The translations under genes and the position numbers were made by a program. The notes under the pieces are model-generated. The model searched no databases, was not told the DNA's origin, and worked only from the letters and a program-made list of their open reading frames with translations. Of a DNA stretch of 11,010 nucleotides, positions 1 to 5,541 are shown piece by piece. The stretch comes from Bacillota bacterium (lineage in GTDB: Bacteria; Bacillota; Clostridia; Christensenellales; CAG-138). Positions within the stretch are counted from its first letter, which is position 1, and each line of letters starts with the position of its first letter. The stretch lies in assembly GCA_023453725.1 (NCBI GenBank), contig JAEXTB010000340.1, positions 1-11,010 of the forward strand, read 5' to 3'.

Positions 1-286
1 GCCGACGCCATTGGCGGCGAATGGTCCACTGGACCATTTGCAGGCCGAGACGGGGATCCGCTTGCGGATACCCCGAGACCTGCCGTTGACAAATCCTCTT
101 TACCAGCGGGTTTTACTGCAAATCTGACGCGCATACACCCGAATGGCACATTCGGGTATTCTACAAGGAACGATGTGCAGCTAACGCTGCACAACCAATC
201 GTCAGATGGGACGGATTTTAATGCATTCTGTTAAAAAACTTACATGGGTGGTGGCAGCTGAGTGCCGCATCTGGCTCTGGGAAATG
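1..286 (+). ncRNA. Hairpin-rich region, possible 3' part of a structured RNA (incomplete at left edge)
   Basis: No convincing gene is seen here, but several strong inverted repeats follow closely on one another. They are AATGGTCC/GGACCATT near 20-38, GGGGATCCGC/GCGGATACCCC near 53-77 closed by GCAGG/CCTGC, ACCCGAATG/CATTCGGGT near 137-157, and GTGCAGC/GCTGCAC near 174-191, which is itself enclosed by ACGAT/ATCGT. A further GGCA/TGCC hairpin lies near 253-266. This density of stems with short loops is typical of structured RNA. The orientation is not proven; plus is assumed. The element runs off the left edge, and no clear U-tract terminator closes it before the convergent acetyltransferase gene. 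It could instead be a cluster of REP-like palindromes or the 3' untranslated region of the minus-strand gene. I recognise no known RNA family. Confidence 0.35.
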
Positions 287-847
287 CTAATTCAACGCTT
301 TTTCAAGCACTGCAGAGGCGAATGTCGTTTCGCTATAAACTTCATCGCCGGCGATCTTAATGATTTTATCAAATCCCATGGCATGCCAAAAACGAAGCGC
401 GGGCCAGTTTTTTAAATGCACGCCCAAGCGGACTTTCTCGAATCCTGCCTGTTTCGCTTCTGCGCAGATATATTTGACGACTTCTTTGGCATATCCGGCT
501 CTTTGGTACTTGGGAAGTATAAAAAGCCACCCTATCCATAATACCTCCGGGGTGGGGTAGCCGTTGTATAATTCAAGGGCGCCAATGATTTCGTTCGTTT
601 GCTTTATATAGATTGACTTTGCGTAAAACTGTTCTTTCTTACCTTCCGGAGGCAAATTTCCATCGGTTAATGTGAGAAACGCGTAATTGGAGGGAGTCTT
701 CCAGCCAACCCAGTTTTCAATATAGTCGGATGCCTCGTTGACCAGTTGTAGCGTTTCGCATTCTTCCAACACGGAATTTTTGATGATTAGCCGGTCTGTT
801 TGTCCTTCTGAAGGAAAATGCCGCTCCAGTTCTTTTTGACCGTTCAT
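287..847 (-). CDS. GNAT family N-acetyltransferase (RimJ/RimL-like)
   Basis: A 186-residue protein with a GNAT fold of the RimJ/RimL (Acetyltransf_3) type. It would transfer an acetyl group from acetyl-CoA to an amine of a protein, antibiotic or small molecule in the cytosol; the substrate cannot be told from sequence. The acetyl-CoA pyrophosphate loop is seen as QRAGYA at about residues 115-120, following the beta-strand and bulge around WIGWLFILP. The C-terminal N-x-P-A-L-x-F-W...MGF motif lies at about 147-159. The length is normal for the family. The ATG start has an AGGAGGG ribosome binding site at 851-857, only about 3-4 bases upstream, slightly tight. The gene lies downstream of the zapA terminator, so it probably has its own promoter or depends on read-through. 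Family assignment is firm; the precise substrate is unknown. Confidence 0.88.
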   Translation of the reverse strand: MNGQKELERHFPSEGQTDRLIIKNSVLEECETLQLVNEASDYIENWVGWKTPSNYAFLTLTDGNLPPEGKKEQFYAKSIYIKQTNEIIGALELYNGYPTPEVLWIGWLFILPKYQRAGYAKEVVKYICAEAKQAGFEKVRLGVHLKNWPALRFWHAMGFDKIIKIAGDEVYSETTFASAVLEKALN

Positions 848-865
848 AAACCCTCCTACTGCAAA

Positions 866-892
866 TAAAAAATCCCCAATTGGGGATTTTTT
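866..892 (-). terminator. Intrinsic terminator after zapA
   Basis: A symmetric hairpin, AAAATCCCC/GGGGATTTT with a two-base AT centre, flanked by an A run on one side and a T run on the other. It lies 18 bases past the zapA stop codon and just before the acetyltransferase start. It can act in both directions, but context makes it the zapA terminator. Confidence 0.85.
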
Positions 893-910
893 GAAGTCAA
901 TATAGCAATA

Positions 911-1258
911 TTACTCGCCGATTTCCTGTGTTACCGCCTGCTTTTCTTCAAACGGATGCTTCACCGGCCCCTTTGCGCCGCGCCGGGGAGGAAGAACAGG
1001 AGAGGAAAGATTTCTCAATTCCATGATCCGCTGATCGAGCTCCGCGTACTGCTGCCGCAATTTAAACAGCTCGTCCGCCATATTGAGTGCGCTCAGCATC
1101 ACACAGGTGCTGGTGCTCAGAGCGGGATGCGCTTTTTGCACTTCATTGACCTTTTCATCCACATAGGCCGCTACACTTTTGATATATGTGTCTTCCTCGG
1201 TACCGCACAAATGAACCGTTTGCCCGGCTACATGAACAGTGACACGCGTCTTCTGCAT
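911..1258 (-). CDS. zapA: Cell division protein ZapA
   Basis: A small FtsZ-associated protein that promotes bundling of FtsZ protofilaments at the division septum. The N-terminal ZapA globular domain begins with KTRVTVHVAG and continues through the conserved region ending around LSALNMADELFKL. A helical, coiled-coil-forming stretch (QQYAELDQRIMELR) follows, and then a basic and proline-rich tail. I choose the ATG at 1258 (115 residues) because family members start directly before the first beta strand and a G-rich sequence precedes it. An in-frame TTG at 1276 would add six residues, but it lies only about 12 bases from the predicted transcription start. The gene is monocistronic here, with a promoter at 1295-1323 and a terminator at 866-892. 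The neighbouring pheT or mutS2 often seen in Firmicutes are absent. Confidence 0.88.
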   Translation of the reverse strand: MQKTRVTVHVAGQTVHLCGTEEDTYIKSVAAYVDEKVNEVQKAHPALSTSTCVMLSALNMADELFKLRQQYAELDQRIMELRNLSSPVLPPRRGAKGPVKHPFEEKQAVTQEIGE

Positions 1259-1294
1259 GTACCTTATAACCCCCAACCATACTCTCTTTTTACC

Positions 1295-1323
1295 AGTATA
1301 CCCCTTATTTTCTTGCGTTGCAA
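1295..1323 (-). promoter_or_regulatory. Predicted sigma-A promoter of zapA
   Basis: On the minus strand TTGCAA (1318-1323) is followed after 17 bases by TATACT (1295-1300), a good vegetative promoter. Transcription would start near 1288, giving a leader of about 30 bases to the ATG at 1258. The rest of the zapA-oadB gap (1324-1539) holds no gene. Confidence 0.6.
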
Positions 1324-1444
1324 GGGAAATTCACCCCTGCCTGCTTATGGGGTTATGAAGCTGGCTTATACCAGGCATATATCGTATAACAAAAAAAATT
1401 CGCATCAAATTCACATCATCTATGCAAGAAAACCTGCAATATGC

Positions 1445-1450
1445 TACAAT
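1445..1450 (+). promoter_or_regulatory. Possible -10 element for the decarboxylase beta subunit gene
   Basis: TACAAT lies about 90 bases before the beta-subunit start. At 17-base spacing the -35 position reads ATGCAA, which is poor, so the promoter may need an activator or lie elsewhere in this AT-rich gap. Confidence 0.3.
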
Positions 1451-1539
1451 AGAACCGATATCGTTTTGGCAATCATCATATCAAAGGATCATCTTTCCCT
1501 GCTCACCAATGAATTCTAGAAAGGAAAAAAACAAGAACA

Positions 1540-2715
1540 ATGAACGGTATTTCAAGTTTGTTCGAGGGGATACTCACGTTCCGTCTGGAGTATCTCATCA
1601 TGTATGCCATTGGCGGGTTGCTCATTTATCTTGCTATAGCCAAAGATTATGAGCCCATGCTGCTGCTCCCCATCGGTTTTGGCGCAATCCTGGTCAATTT
1701 GCCGTTGAGTGTCATTTGGGGACACGGAAGTGAAATTGGGCTGCTGCAGATCGTGTATAATTCCGGCATTCTGACAGAGCTCTTTCCTGCGCTCATATTC
1801 GTAGGCATTGGCGCAATGACAGATTTCAGGCCGTTGCTTGCTACGCCGAAAATGATGTTCTTTGGCGCCGCCGCGCAATTTGGCATTTTCTTTACAGTAA
1901 TTGCGGTTATTTATCTGACCGCTGCCTTCCCGGCCCTGAATTTCAACTTGTATGATGCCGCTGCGATTGGCGTAATAGGTGCAGCCGACGGTCCCACCTC
2001 TATTGTGGTTGCTTCGGCGTTCTCACAACACTCGGTCAACGATCTGGTTGGGCCGATCACGGTTGCCGCTTACTCCTATATGTCTCTTGTGCCCATTATT
2101 CAGCCGCCGATCATTAAGCTTTTAACCACCCGGGAAGAACGCAAAATCCGCATGGTATACAGCGATGTTACTTTGCCCAAGTGGGTGATGATACTCTTCC
2201 CCATCGGCATCACGGTTTTTGCAGGCATAATCGCTCCCATCAGCGCTCCGTTGATTGGTCTATTGATGTTTGGCAATCTGCTTAAGGAAGCAGGCGTTGT
2301 GGAGCGCCTTGCCCAGGCAGCGCAGAAGGAACTTTCCAACATCGTTACTTTGCTTCTGGGTATCACAATCGGCGCTTCCATGCACTATGCAAAATTCCTG
2401 ACGCCCCAGACGCTTGCAATTCTTGGTTTGGGTTTGGTCGCTTTCATATTTGACACCGCGGGCGGCGTACTGTTTGCAAAGCTGATTAACCTGTTCTCCA
2501 AGAAGAACAAGGTCAATCCCATGATCGGCGCGGCGGGTATCTCCGCATTCCCCATGGCGGCGCGCATTGTGCAGCGTATGGCAAAGGATGAGGACCCCAC
2601 AAACTTCATACTCATGCAGGCCATGGGCGCAAACGTCTCCGGACAGATTGGTTCCGTCATTGCGGGCGGCGTCATTCTCTCCATTACTCCTTGGCTCGCG
2701 TCATTGATTAAATAA
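1540..2715 (+). CDS. Na+-translocating decarboxylase beta subunit (OadB/GcdB/MmdB type)
   Basis: A 391-residue integral membrane protein that couples decarboxylation of a carboxybiotin carrier to Na+ export in biotin-dependent decarboxylases acting on oxaloacetate, glutaconyl-CoA or methylmalonyl-CoA. The N-terminus, with YEPMLLLPIGFGAILVN at about residues 37-53, is the classic family signature. The motif AADGPTSI at about 148-155 carries the Asp (D150) equivalent to the Na+-binding Asp203 of Klebsiella OadB. The conserved C-terminal GANVSGQIGS stands at about 363-372. Many hydrophobic segments and a full family length indicate an intact gene. AGAAAGGAA at 1517-1525 serves as ribosome binding site. 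It is followed 13 bases later by a small gamma-like gene. Alpha and biotin carrier genes are not in the window, so the substrate cannot be assigned and no specific symbol is given. Confidence 0.93.
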   Translation: MNGISSLFEGILTFRLEYLIMYAIGGLLIYLAIAKDYEPMLLLPIGFGAILVNLPLSVIWGHGSEIGLLQIVYNSGILTELFPALIFVGIGAMTDFRPLLATPKMMFFGAAAQFGIFFTVIAVIYLTAAFPALNFNLYDAAAIGVIGAADGPTSIVVASAFSQHSVNDLVGPITVAAYSYMSLVPIIQPPIIKLLTTREERKIRMVYSDVTLPKWVMILFPIGITVFAGIIAPISAPLIGLLMFGNLLKEAGVVERLAQAAQKELSNIVTLLLGITIGASMHYAKFLTPQTLAILGLGLVAFIFDTAGGVLFAKLINLFSKKNKVNPMIGAAGISAFPMAARIVQRMAKDEDPTNFILMQAMGANVSGQIGSVIAGGVILSITPWLASLIK

Positions 2716-2728
2716 GGAGGGAAAAGCG

Positions 2729-2860
2729 ATGACGATTATTGAAGCAGGTTGGATTCTGATGGGCTTTGGCCTTGTAGGCGTGTTTATATCGCTCATCCTG
2801 TTCTACTTTTTATCCAAGATACTGGTTGCGATTGGAAGCAAGCAGAGCAAAAAGGACTAA
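2729..2860 (+). CDS. Small OadG-like membrane subunit (gamma-like, 43 residues)
   Basis: A 43-residue protein that starts at an ATG 8 bases after a strong AAGGAGGG (2713-2720) and ends with TAA at 2858-2860. It has a short polar N-terminus (MTIIEAGW), one transmembrane helix (about residues 8-36, including GLVGVFISLILFYFLSK) and a lysine-rich C-terminus (SKQSKKD). This is the build of the minimal OadG-type gamma or accessory subunits that help assemble and stabilise Na+ decarboxylase complexes. It is much shorter than classical OadG, which has a long linker and a C-terminal Zn-binding region; that part is absent. Its place 13 bases after the beta-subunit gene and before a terminator indicates cotranscription and a shared complex. 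The gene is convincing; the role is inferred from size, topology and neighbour. Confidence 0.82.
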   Translation: MTIIEAGWILMGFGLVGVFISLILFYFLSKILVAIGSKQSKKD

Positions 2861-2871
2861 AAAAGAACCTG

Positions 2872-2904
2872 ACCGGCGTGCGCATCTGCGTACGCCGGTG
2901 TTTT
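2872..2904 (+). terminator. Intrinsic terminator of the beta/gamma-like operon
   Basis: The arms ACCGGCGT and ACGCCGGT (2872-2899), extended inward by GCGCA/TGCGT, are followed by TTTT at 2901-2904. It sits 12 bases after the stop codon of the small subunit and separates this operon from sigI. Confidence 0.88.
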
Positions 2905-2941
2905 ATTCATATGAAGTTCATAGTATAGTCAGGGCGTTGGG

Positions 2942-2971
2942 TTGATTGGGTACCGGCCTTTTCTGTATAAT
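2942..2971 (+). promoter_or_regulatory. Predicted vegetative promoter of sigI-rsgI
   Basis: TTGATT (2942-2947), an 18-base spacer and a perfect TATAAT (2966-2971) form a good sigma-A-type promoter. Transcription would begin near 2978. That places the in-frame TTG at 2946 outside the message and excludes it as the sigI start. No obvious SigI-type element was found at this position, so autoregulation is not evident. Confidence 0.65.
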
Positions 2972-2977
2972 ATCTAT

Positions 2978-3003
2978 AAGATACGTACGTAAGATACGCA
3001 CGC
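2978..3003 (+). repeat. Two-copy 13-base tandem repeat in the sigI leader
   Basis: AAGATACGTACGT (2978-2990) is followed directly by AAGATACGCACGC (2991-3003), differing at two positions. The repeat begins at the predicted transcription start, just before the sigI ribosome binding site. It could be an operator or chance. Confidence 0.5.
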
Positions 3004-3038
3004 AATGTGGAGAAAGGAGGGAGCGCGTTACGAGAGAA

Positions 3039-3749
3039 GTGGACAACCTGGCGGTGCAGGCCGCACAGGATGAAGAAGCCCGGGCGCAGCTGATACAAAG
3101 CTGCGAGCGCTTCATCCTCAAAACCGTGTTCCGGTCCGTTCGCCGGTATATCAGAAAAAGCGACGATGAATGGTCGGTTGCGCTCATCGCATTCTCCCAG
3201 GCGATCGATACGTATGATCCGGAAAAGGGCGGCTTTTTTGCCTACGCGGAGCTTCTGATGCGCAGTAGGCTGACGGATCATTGCCGCGCACAGGCAAAAT
3301 ATGCGGTGGAGCTGAATGTCTCGCCTTCCATATTTACAGGAGATATGGAGCAAGAGGAGGCGGATAGTCCTCTGCAGGCTGTTGTGCTGCGCAAGACCGC
3401 CGTAGAAGAGAGTACTGCGTTGCGGGATGAGATTGAAGCGGCAAACGATATTTTTCTTAGGTATGGCTTCTCATTTTTTGACTTGGCATCCTGTTCCCCC
3501 AAAAATGCAAAAACAAAAACGCTATGCGCAAAAGCGGTCGTATTCCTTCAAAAACATTCGCCGCTTTTGGAAGAAATGCGAAAAAGCAGGCAGCTGCCTC
3601 TTAAAACACTTACCGAGTCCACAGGTGTACCCCGAAAATTATTGGAACGGCACCGTAAATATATCATAGCGGCAACGGAAATTCTTTTGGAGGATTTTCC
3701 GTGTCTGTCCGAGTATATGCGGTTTATTCGAAAGGAGGAGGAGCAATGA
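3039..3749 (+). CDS. sigI: RNA polymerase sigma-I factor (SigI)
   Basis: An alternative sigma factor of the SigI family, which directs RNA polymerase to envelope-stress or, in cellulolytic clostridia, polysaccharide-degradation genes and is held inactive by membrane-bound RsgI. The sigma-2 region shows FILKTVFRSVRRYI, then ALIAFSQAIDTYDPEKGGFF and the AELLMRSRLTDH helix. The C-terminal helix-turn-helix, with LPLKTLTESTGVPRKLLERHRKYI, is highly diagnostic. From the GTG at 3039 the protein has 236 residues, near the family norm. The start is uncertain. The strong AAAGGAGG (3013-3020) is 18 bases from this GTG, whereas an in-frame GTT (3027) and ACG (3030) lie at ideal distance; no ATG, GTG or TTG does. 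The stop overlaps the rsgI start as ATGA (3746-3749), giving translational coupling. Confidence 0.9.
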   Translation: MDNLAVQAAQDEEARAQLIQSCERFILKTVFRSVRRYIRKSDDEWSVALIAFSQAIDTYDPEKGGFFAYAELLMRSRLTDHCRAQAKYAVELNVSPSIFTGDMEQEEADSPLQAVVLRKTAVEESTALRDEIEAANDIFLRYGFSFFDLASCSPKNAKTKTLCAKAVVFLQKHSPLLEEMRKSRQLPLKTLTESTGVPRKLLERHRKYIIAATEILLEDFPCLSEYMRFIRKEEEQ

Positions 3750-4777
3750 AAGCAGCAATTGTAGAACTGCGCAACAAGAAAGCTGCCGCCCTCCTTATGG
3801 ATGGTACTGTGGTAATCATACCCAACCGCAGTTATCGCGTCGGTCAGGAAATCGAATATACCGCACCGGTCATGAAGGCAAGAAGGGTTGCCGGGTGGGC
3901 GACAGGCGTTGCGGCGGCATTCTGCATCGGCCTTGGCATATATGCCTACCAGGCGCCTTATACCTATATCAGCGTTGACGTCAACCCGTCCATCGAGTTT
4001 TCGCTCAACCGGTTTGACCAGGTGCTGCATGTTGTAGCCGTCAATGCCGATGCCCAGACAGTTGTAGAGGAACTCAACAGGGAAGGCATCTCCCACCACA
4101 AGATCGAGGAGGTACTGGAACTTACCATAAAGAACCTTTCTGAAGAACAGTATTTCAAAGCGGAGAGCGGCTATTTGATCATTGCGGCGGCTTCAGAAAA
4201 TACCGAAAAAGCGGAACAGCTCACCAAAACCCTCGAACAGACAGCGCTTAGGGCAGAAGGCATCCCTCAGCTGCTCACGGTTGAAACGATTACCGGAAAG
4301 CCTGAGCAGGTGCAGGAGGCTAGGCAGGCTGGCGTGACACTGGGCAGGAAACAGCTGATTGATAAAATCAAGAACAACGCGGATACTGCAGAGCCGTTCG
4401 CTTATGAAGAGTGGCTGGATAAGCCGGTAAAAGAGATTGTGCAAGAAGCAAAGAGACAGGATAACCGCAATAACCAGGATAACCGCGGCAATCAGAATAA
4501 TCAGGGCAATCAGGGCAATCAGGATAACCAGGATCAACCCGGCAAACAAAATACGGATCAGCCGATTGCTTCCCCTGCACCGGAACCTTCCAAAACACCG
4601 AAGCCTTCCAAAGGAAAAGATCCGGAGAAGGGAAAAGCGCCGCAATCGCCTCCATCAGGCGAAAACAAGGGCCGGGGCGGGCAATCAGAAAAAGGCGGCA
4701 ATGGAAAGCAGCCGGAGCATGGAAACAACCAACAGAACGGGGGCAATCCCGGTCAGCAGGGGCATCAGGGGGAATAG
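3746..4777 (+). CDS. rsgI: Anti-sigma-I factor RsgI with autoproteolytic VDVNPS site and low-complexity tail
   Basis: A membrane anti-sigma factor that sequesters SigI. The N-terminal RsgI_N domain (about 1-45) holds KAAIVELRNKKAAALLMDG. A single transmembrane helix spans about 49-68. The extracytoplasmic juxtamembrane domain follows with YISVDVNPSIEFSLNRFDQVL (about 74-94). In studied RsgI proteins the bond between Asn and Pro in VDVNPS (here N80-P81) is cleaved by autoproteolysis before signal-driven release. A helical region extends to about 235. The tail to residue 343 is disordered, first rich in Gln/Asn/Gly/Asp and then in Pro/Lys/Gly/Gln. No carbohydrate-binding or glycosidase domain is visible, unlike many Clostridium thermocellum homologues. 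I choose the ATG at 3746, behind AAAGGAGGAGG (3731-3741), rather than the upstream in-frame GTG at 3701, which lies inside sigI and lacks such a site. Confidence 0.9.
   Translation: MKAAIVELRNKKAAALLMDGTVVIIPNRSYRVGQEIEYTAPVMKARRVAGWATGVAAAFCIGLGIYAYQAPYTYISVDVNPSIEFSLNRFDQVLHVVAVNADAQTVVEELNREGISHHKIEEVLELTIKNLSEEQYFKAESGYLIIAAASENTEKAEQLTKTLEQTALRAEGIPQLLTVETITGKPEQVQEARQAGVTLGRKQLIDKIKNNADTAEPFAYEEWLDKPVKEIVQEAKRQDNRNNQDNRGNQNNQGNQGNQDNQDQPGKQNTDQPIASPAPEPSKTPKPSKGKDPEKGKAPQSPPSGENKGRGGQSEKGGNGKQPEHGNNQQNGGNPGQQGHQGE
4454..4540 (+). repeat. Short degenerate coding repeat in the RsgI tail
   Basis: Imperfect 9- to 12-base units of the type AAYCAGGGC and AAYCAGGAT encode Asn-Gln-Gly and Asn-Gln-Asp triplets (residues about 237-265 of RsgI). 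The tract is prone to length change by slippage, so the linker may vary in length between strains. Confidence 0.6.
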
Positions 4778-4871
4778 GCAGATGGCACGGACCTCCTCTG
4801 AGGCGTAAATATAAGCCGAGTAATATAATCCGAACGCGAAATAGACTTAAAAAAAAACACACAGAGAAATA

Positions 4872-4899
4872 CTCCTCCGGGTACCGGAGGAGCATTTTT
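4872..4899 (+). terminator. Intrinsic terminator of sigI-rsgI
   Basis: CTCCTCCGG and CCGGAGGAG (9 paired bases, loop GTA) are followed by CATTTTTA. It lies about 95 bases after rsgI. The preceding stretch 4778-4871 shows no gene. Confidence 0.88.
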
Positions 4900-4959
4900 A
4901 TAGGGCGCTACAGCTTCCATTTCTTTCGGCTTGTATATGCGGCGCTGATATCCTTTGAA

Positions 4960-5530
4960 ACAGCAGAACGGCTCCCCTGCTGCAAGGGAGCCGCTCTGCC
5001 GCTAAGAATGGGGCTTTGGCCCAAAGTTCGCAATGATCGGATATGAGTGCTTCTGGCGAACCTGTTTTTTGTCCCATGCCGTACCATAAGGTGGATGTAT
5101 GCTTTGGCCGCGAAACGCTCGCCGGACGTTTGGCGCCCATGGGACGAAAGCTTAAGCCCCTTTTGCCGCAACAGGCGGGATATCCCCCAAACAAGGGCTT
5201 CCCTTACGAAAAACATTGGAAGCCCCGGCTGGCTGCGCTTTGGGTACCAGGCCTGCGGATTGTTGCCAAAGGGTTGCGTTCGGTCGGCGGGCCGGTCAAC
5301 CCTTGGTATCTTAATCGCCCTCTTGGGGGAGCTCACCGGAGCGAAGCCCAAAGGAATAACAAGGCACGCGCAATGAACAAGCGGACGAAAGACGGCGGCT
5401 TACCGCAGCGCAGTGTGGCCTTAGGGAACCGGTAGATCCCTGACTAGGTTTTGATACAGTATAGCGGCCCCCCCGGGGAAGGGGGAGCCGCGTGCAAACG
5501 GTTCCCCCGGGTGATGGGGAACCGTCGCGC
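4960..5530 (+). ncRNA. Candidate large structured noncoding RNA (gene-free block of nested helices)
   Basis: This GC-rich block between two genes holds no recognisable protein but many helices, both local and long-range. Seen are GCAGA-a-CGGCTCCC/GGGAGCCG-c-TCTGC (4963-4999); GTCCCATG/CATGGGAC (5071-5078 with 5138-5145) enclosing AAACG/CGTTT; GGGCTTCC/GGAAGCCC (5195-5202 with 5218-5225); GGTACCA/TGGTATC (5243-5249 with 5304-5310) stacked on AGGGTTG/CAACCCT (5270-5276 with 5297-5303); TTGGG/CCCAA (5323-5327 with 5347-5351) enclosing GCTC-ACCG-GAGC; AGGGA/TCCCT (5423-5441); GCGGC/GCCGC (5464-5491); and ACGGTTCCCC/GGGGAACCGT (5498-5525). The G-U pair in GGTACCA/TGGTATC favours the plus strand, weakly. 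Stem spacing, A-rich linkers and size (about 570 bases) recall large ornate bacterial RNAs such as OLE, ROOL or GOLLD, but I match none of them. Ends, promoter and strand are not settled. The last hairpin could instead belong to the minus-strand gene. Confidence 0.42.
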
Positions 5531-5541
5531 AGAGGAGCGGC

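Noticed and set aside
956..1519. A 187-residue plus-strand open frame over zapA
   Set aside because: It is the antisense shadow of zapA plus noncoding leader sequence.
4454..4540. Possible CRISPR-like short repeats
   Set aside because: The units are coding Asn-Gln-Gly triplets in frame within rsgI, with no spacers.
4824..4829. TATAAT after rsgI as a promoter for the RNA block
   Set aside because: No acceptable -35 element stands 16-19 bases upstream, and the rsgI terminator follows directly, so it would not drive the downstream block.
5043..5435. Open frames of 130 residues (plus) and 147 residues (4908-5351, minus) across the helix-rich block
   Set aside because: Neither resembles a known protein, neither has a good ribosome binding site, the compositions are odd (many Pro, Arg, Trp, Cys), and the strong base pairing explains the sequence better.
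5421..5445. Resemblance to the cobalamin riboswitch core (AGGGAACCGGT...TCCCTGAC)
   Set aside because: The further conserved B12 box and the PEG core spacing are not found, and no cobalamin gene follows; the likeness is limited to a short stem.
4960..5530. RNase P RNA, tmRNA or SRP RNA as identity of the structured block
   Set aside because: The hallmark sequences of these RNAs (RNase P GAGGAAAGTCC-type core, tmRNA tRNA-like 3' end, SRP GGTCAGGTCCGGAAGG-type domain) are absent on both strands.
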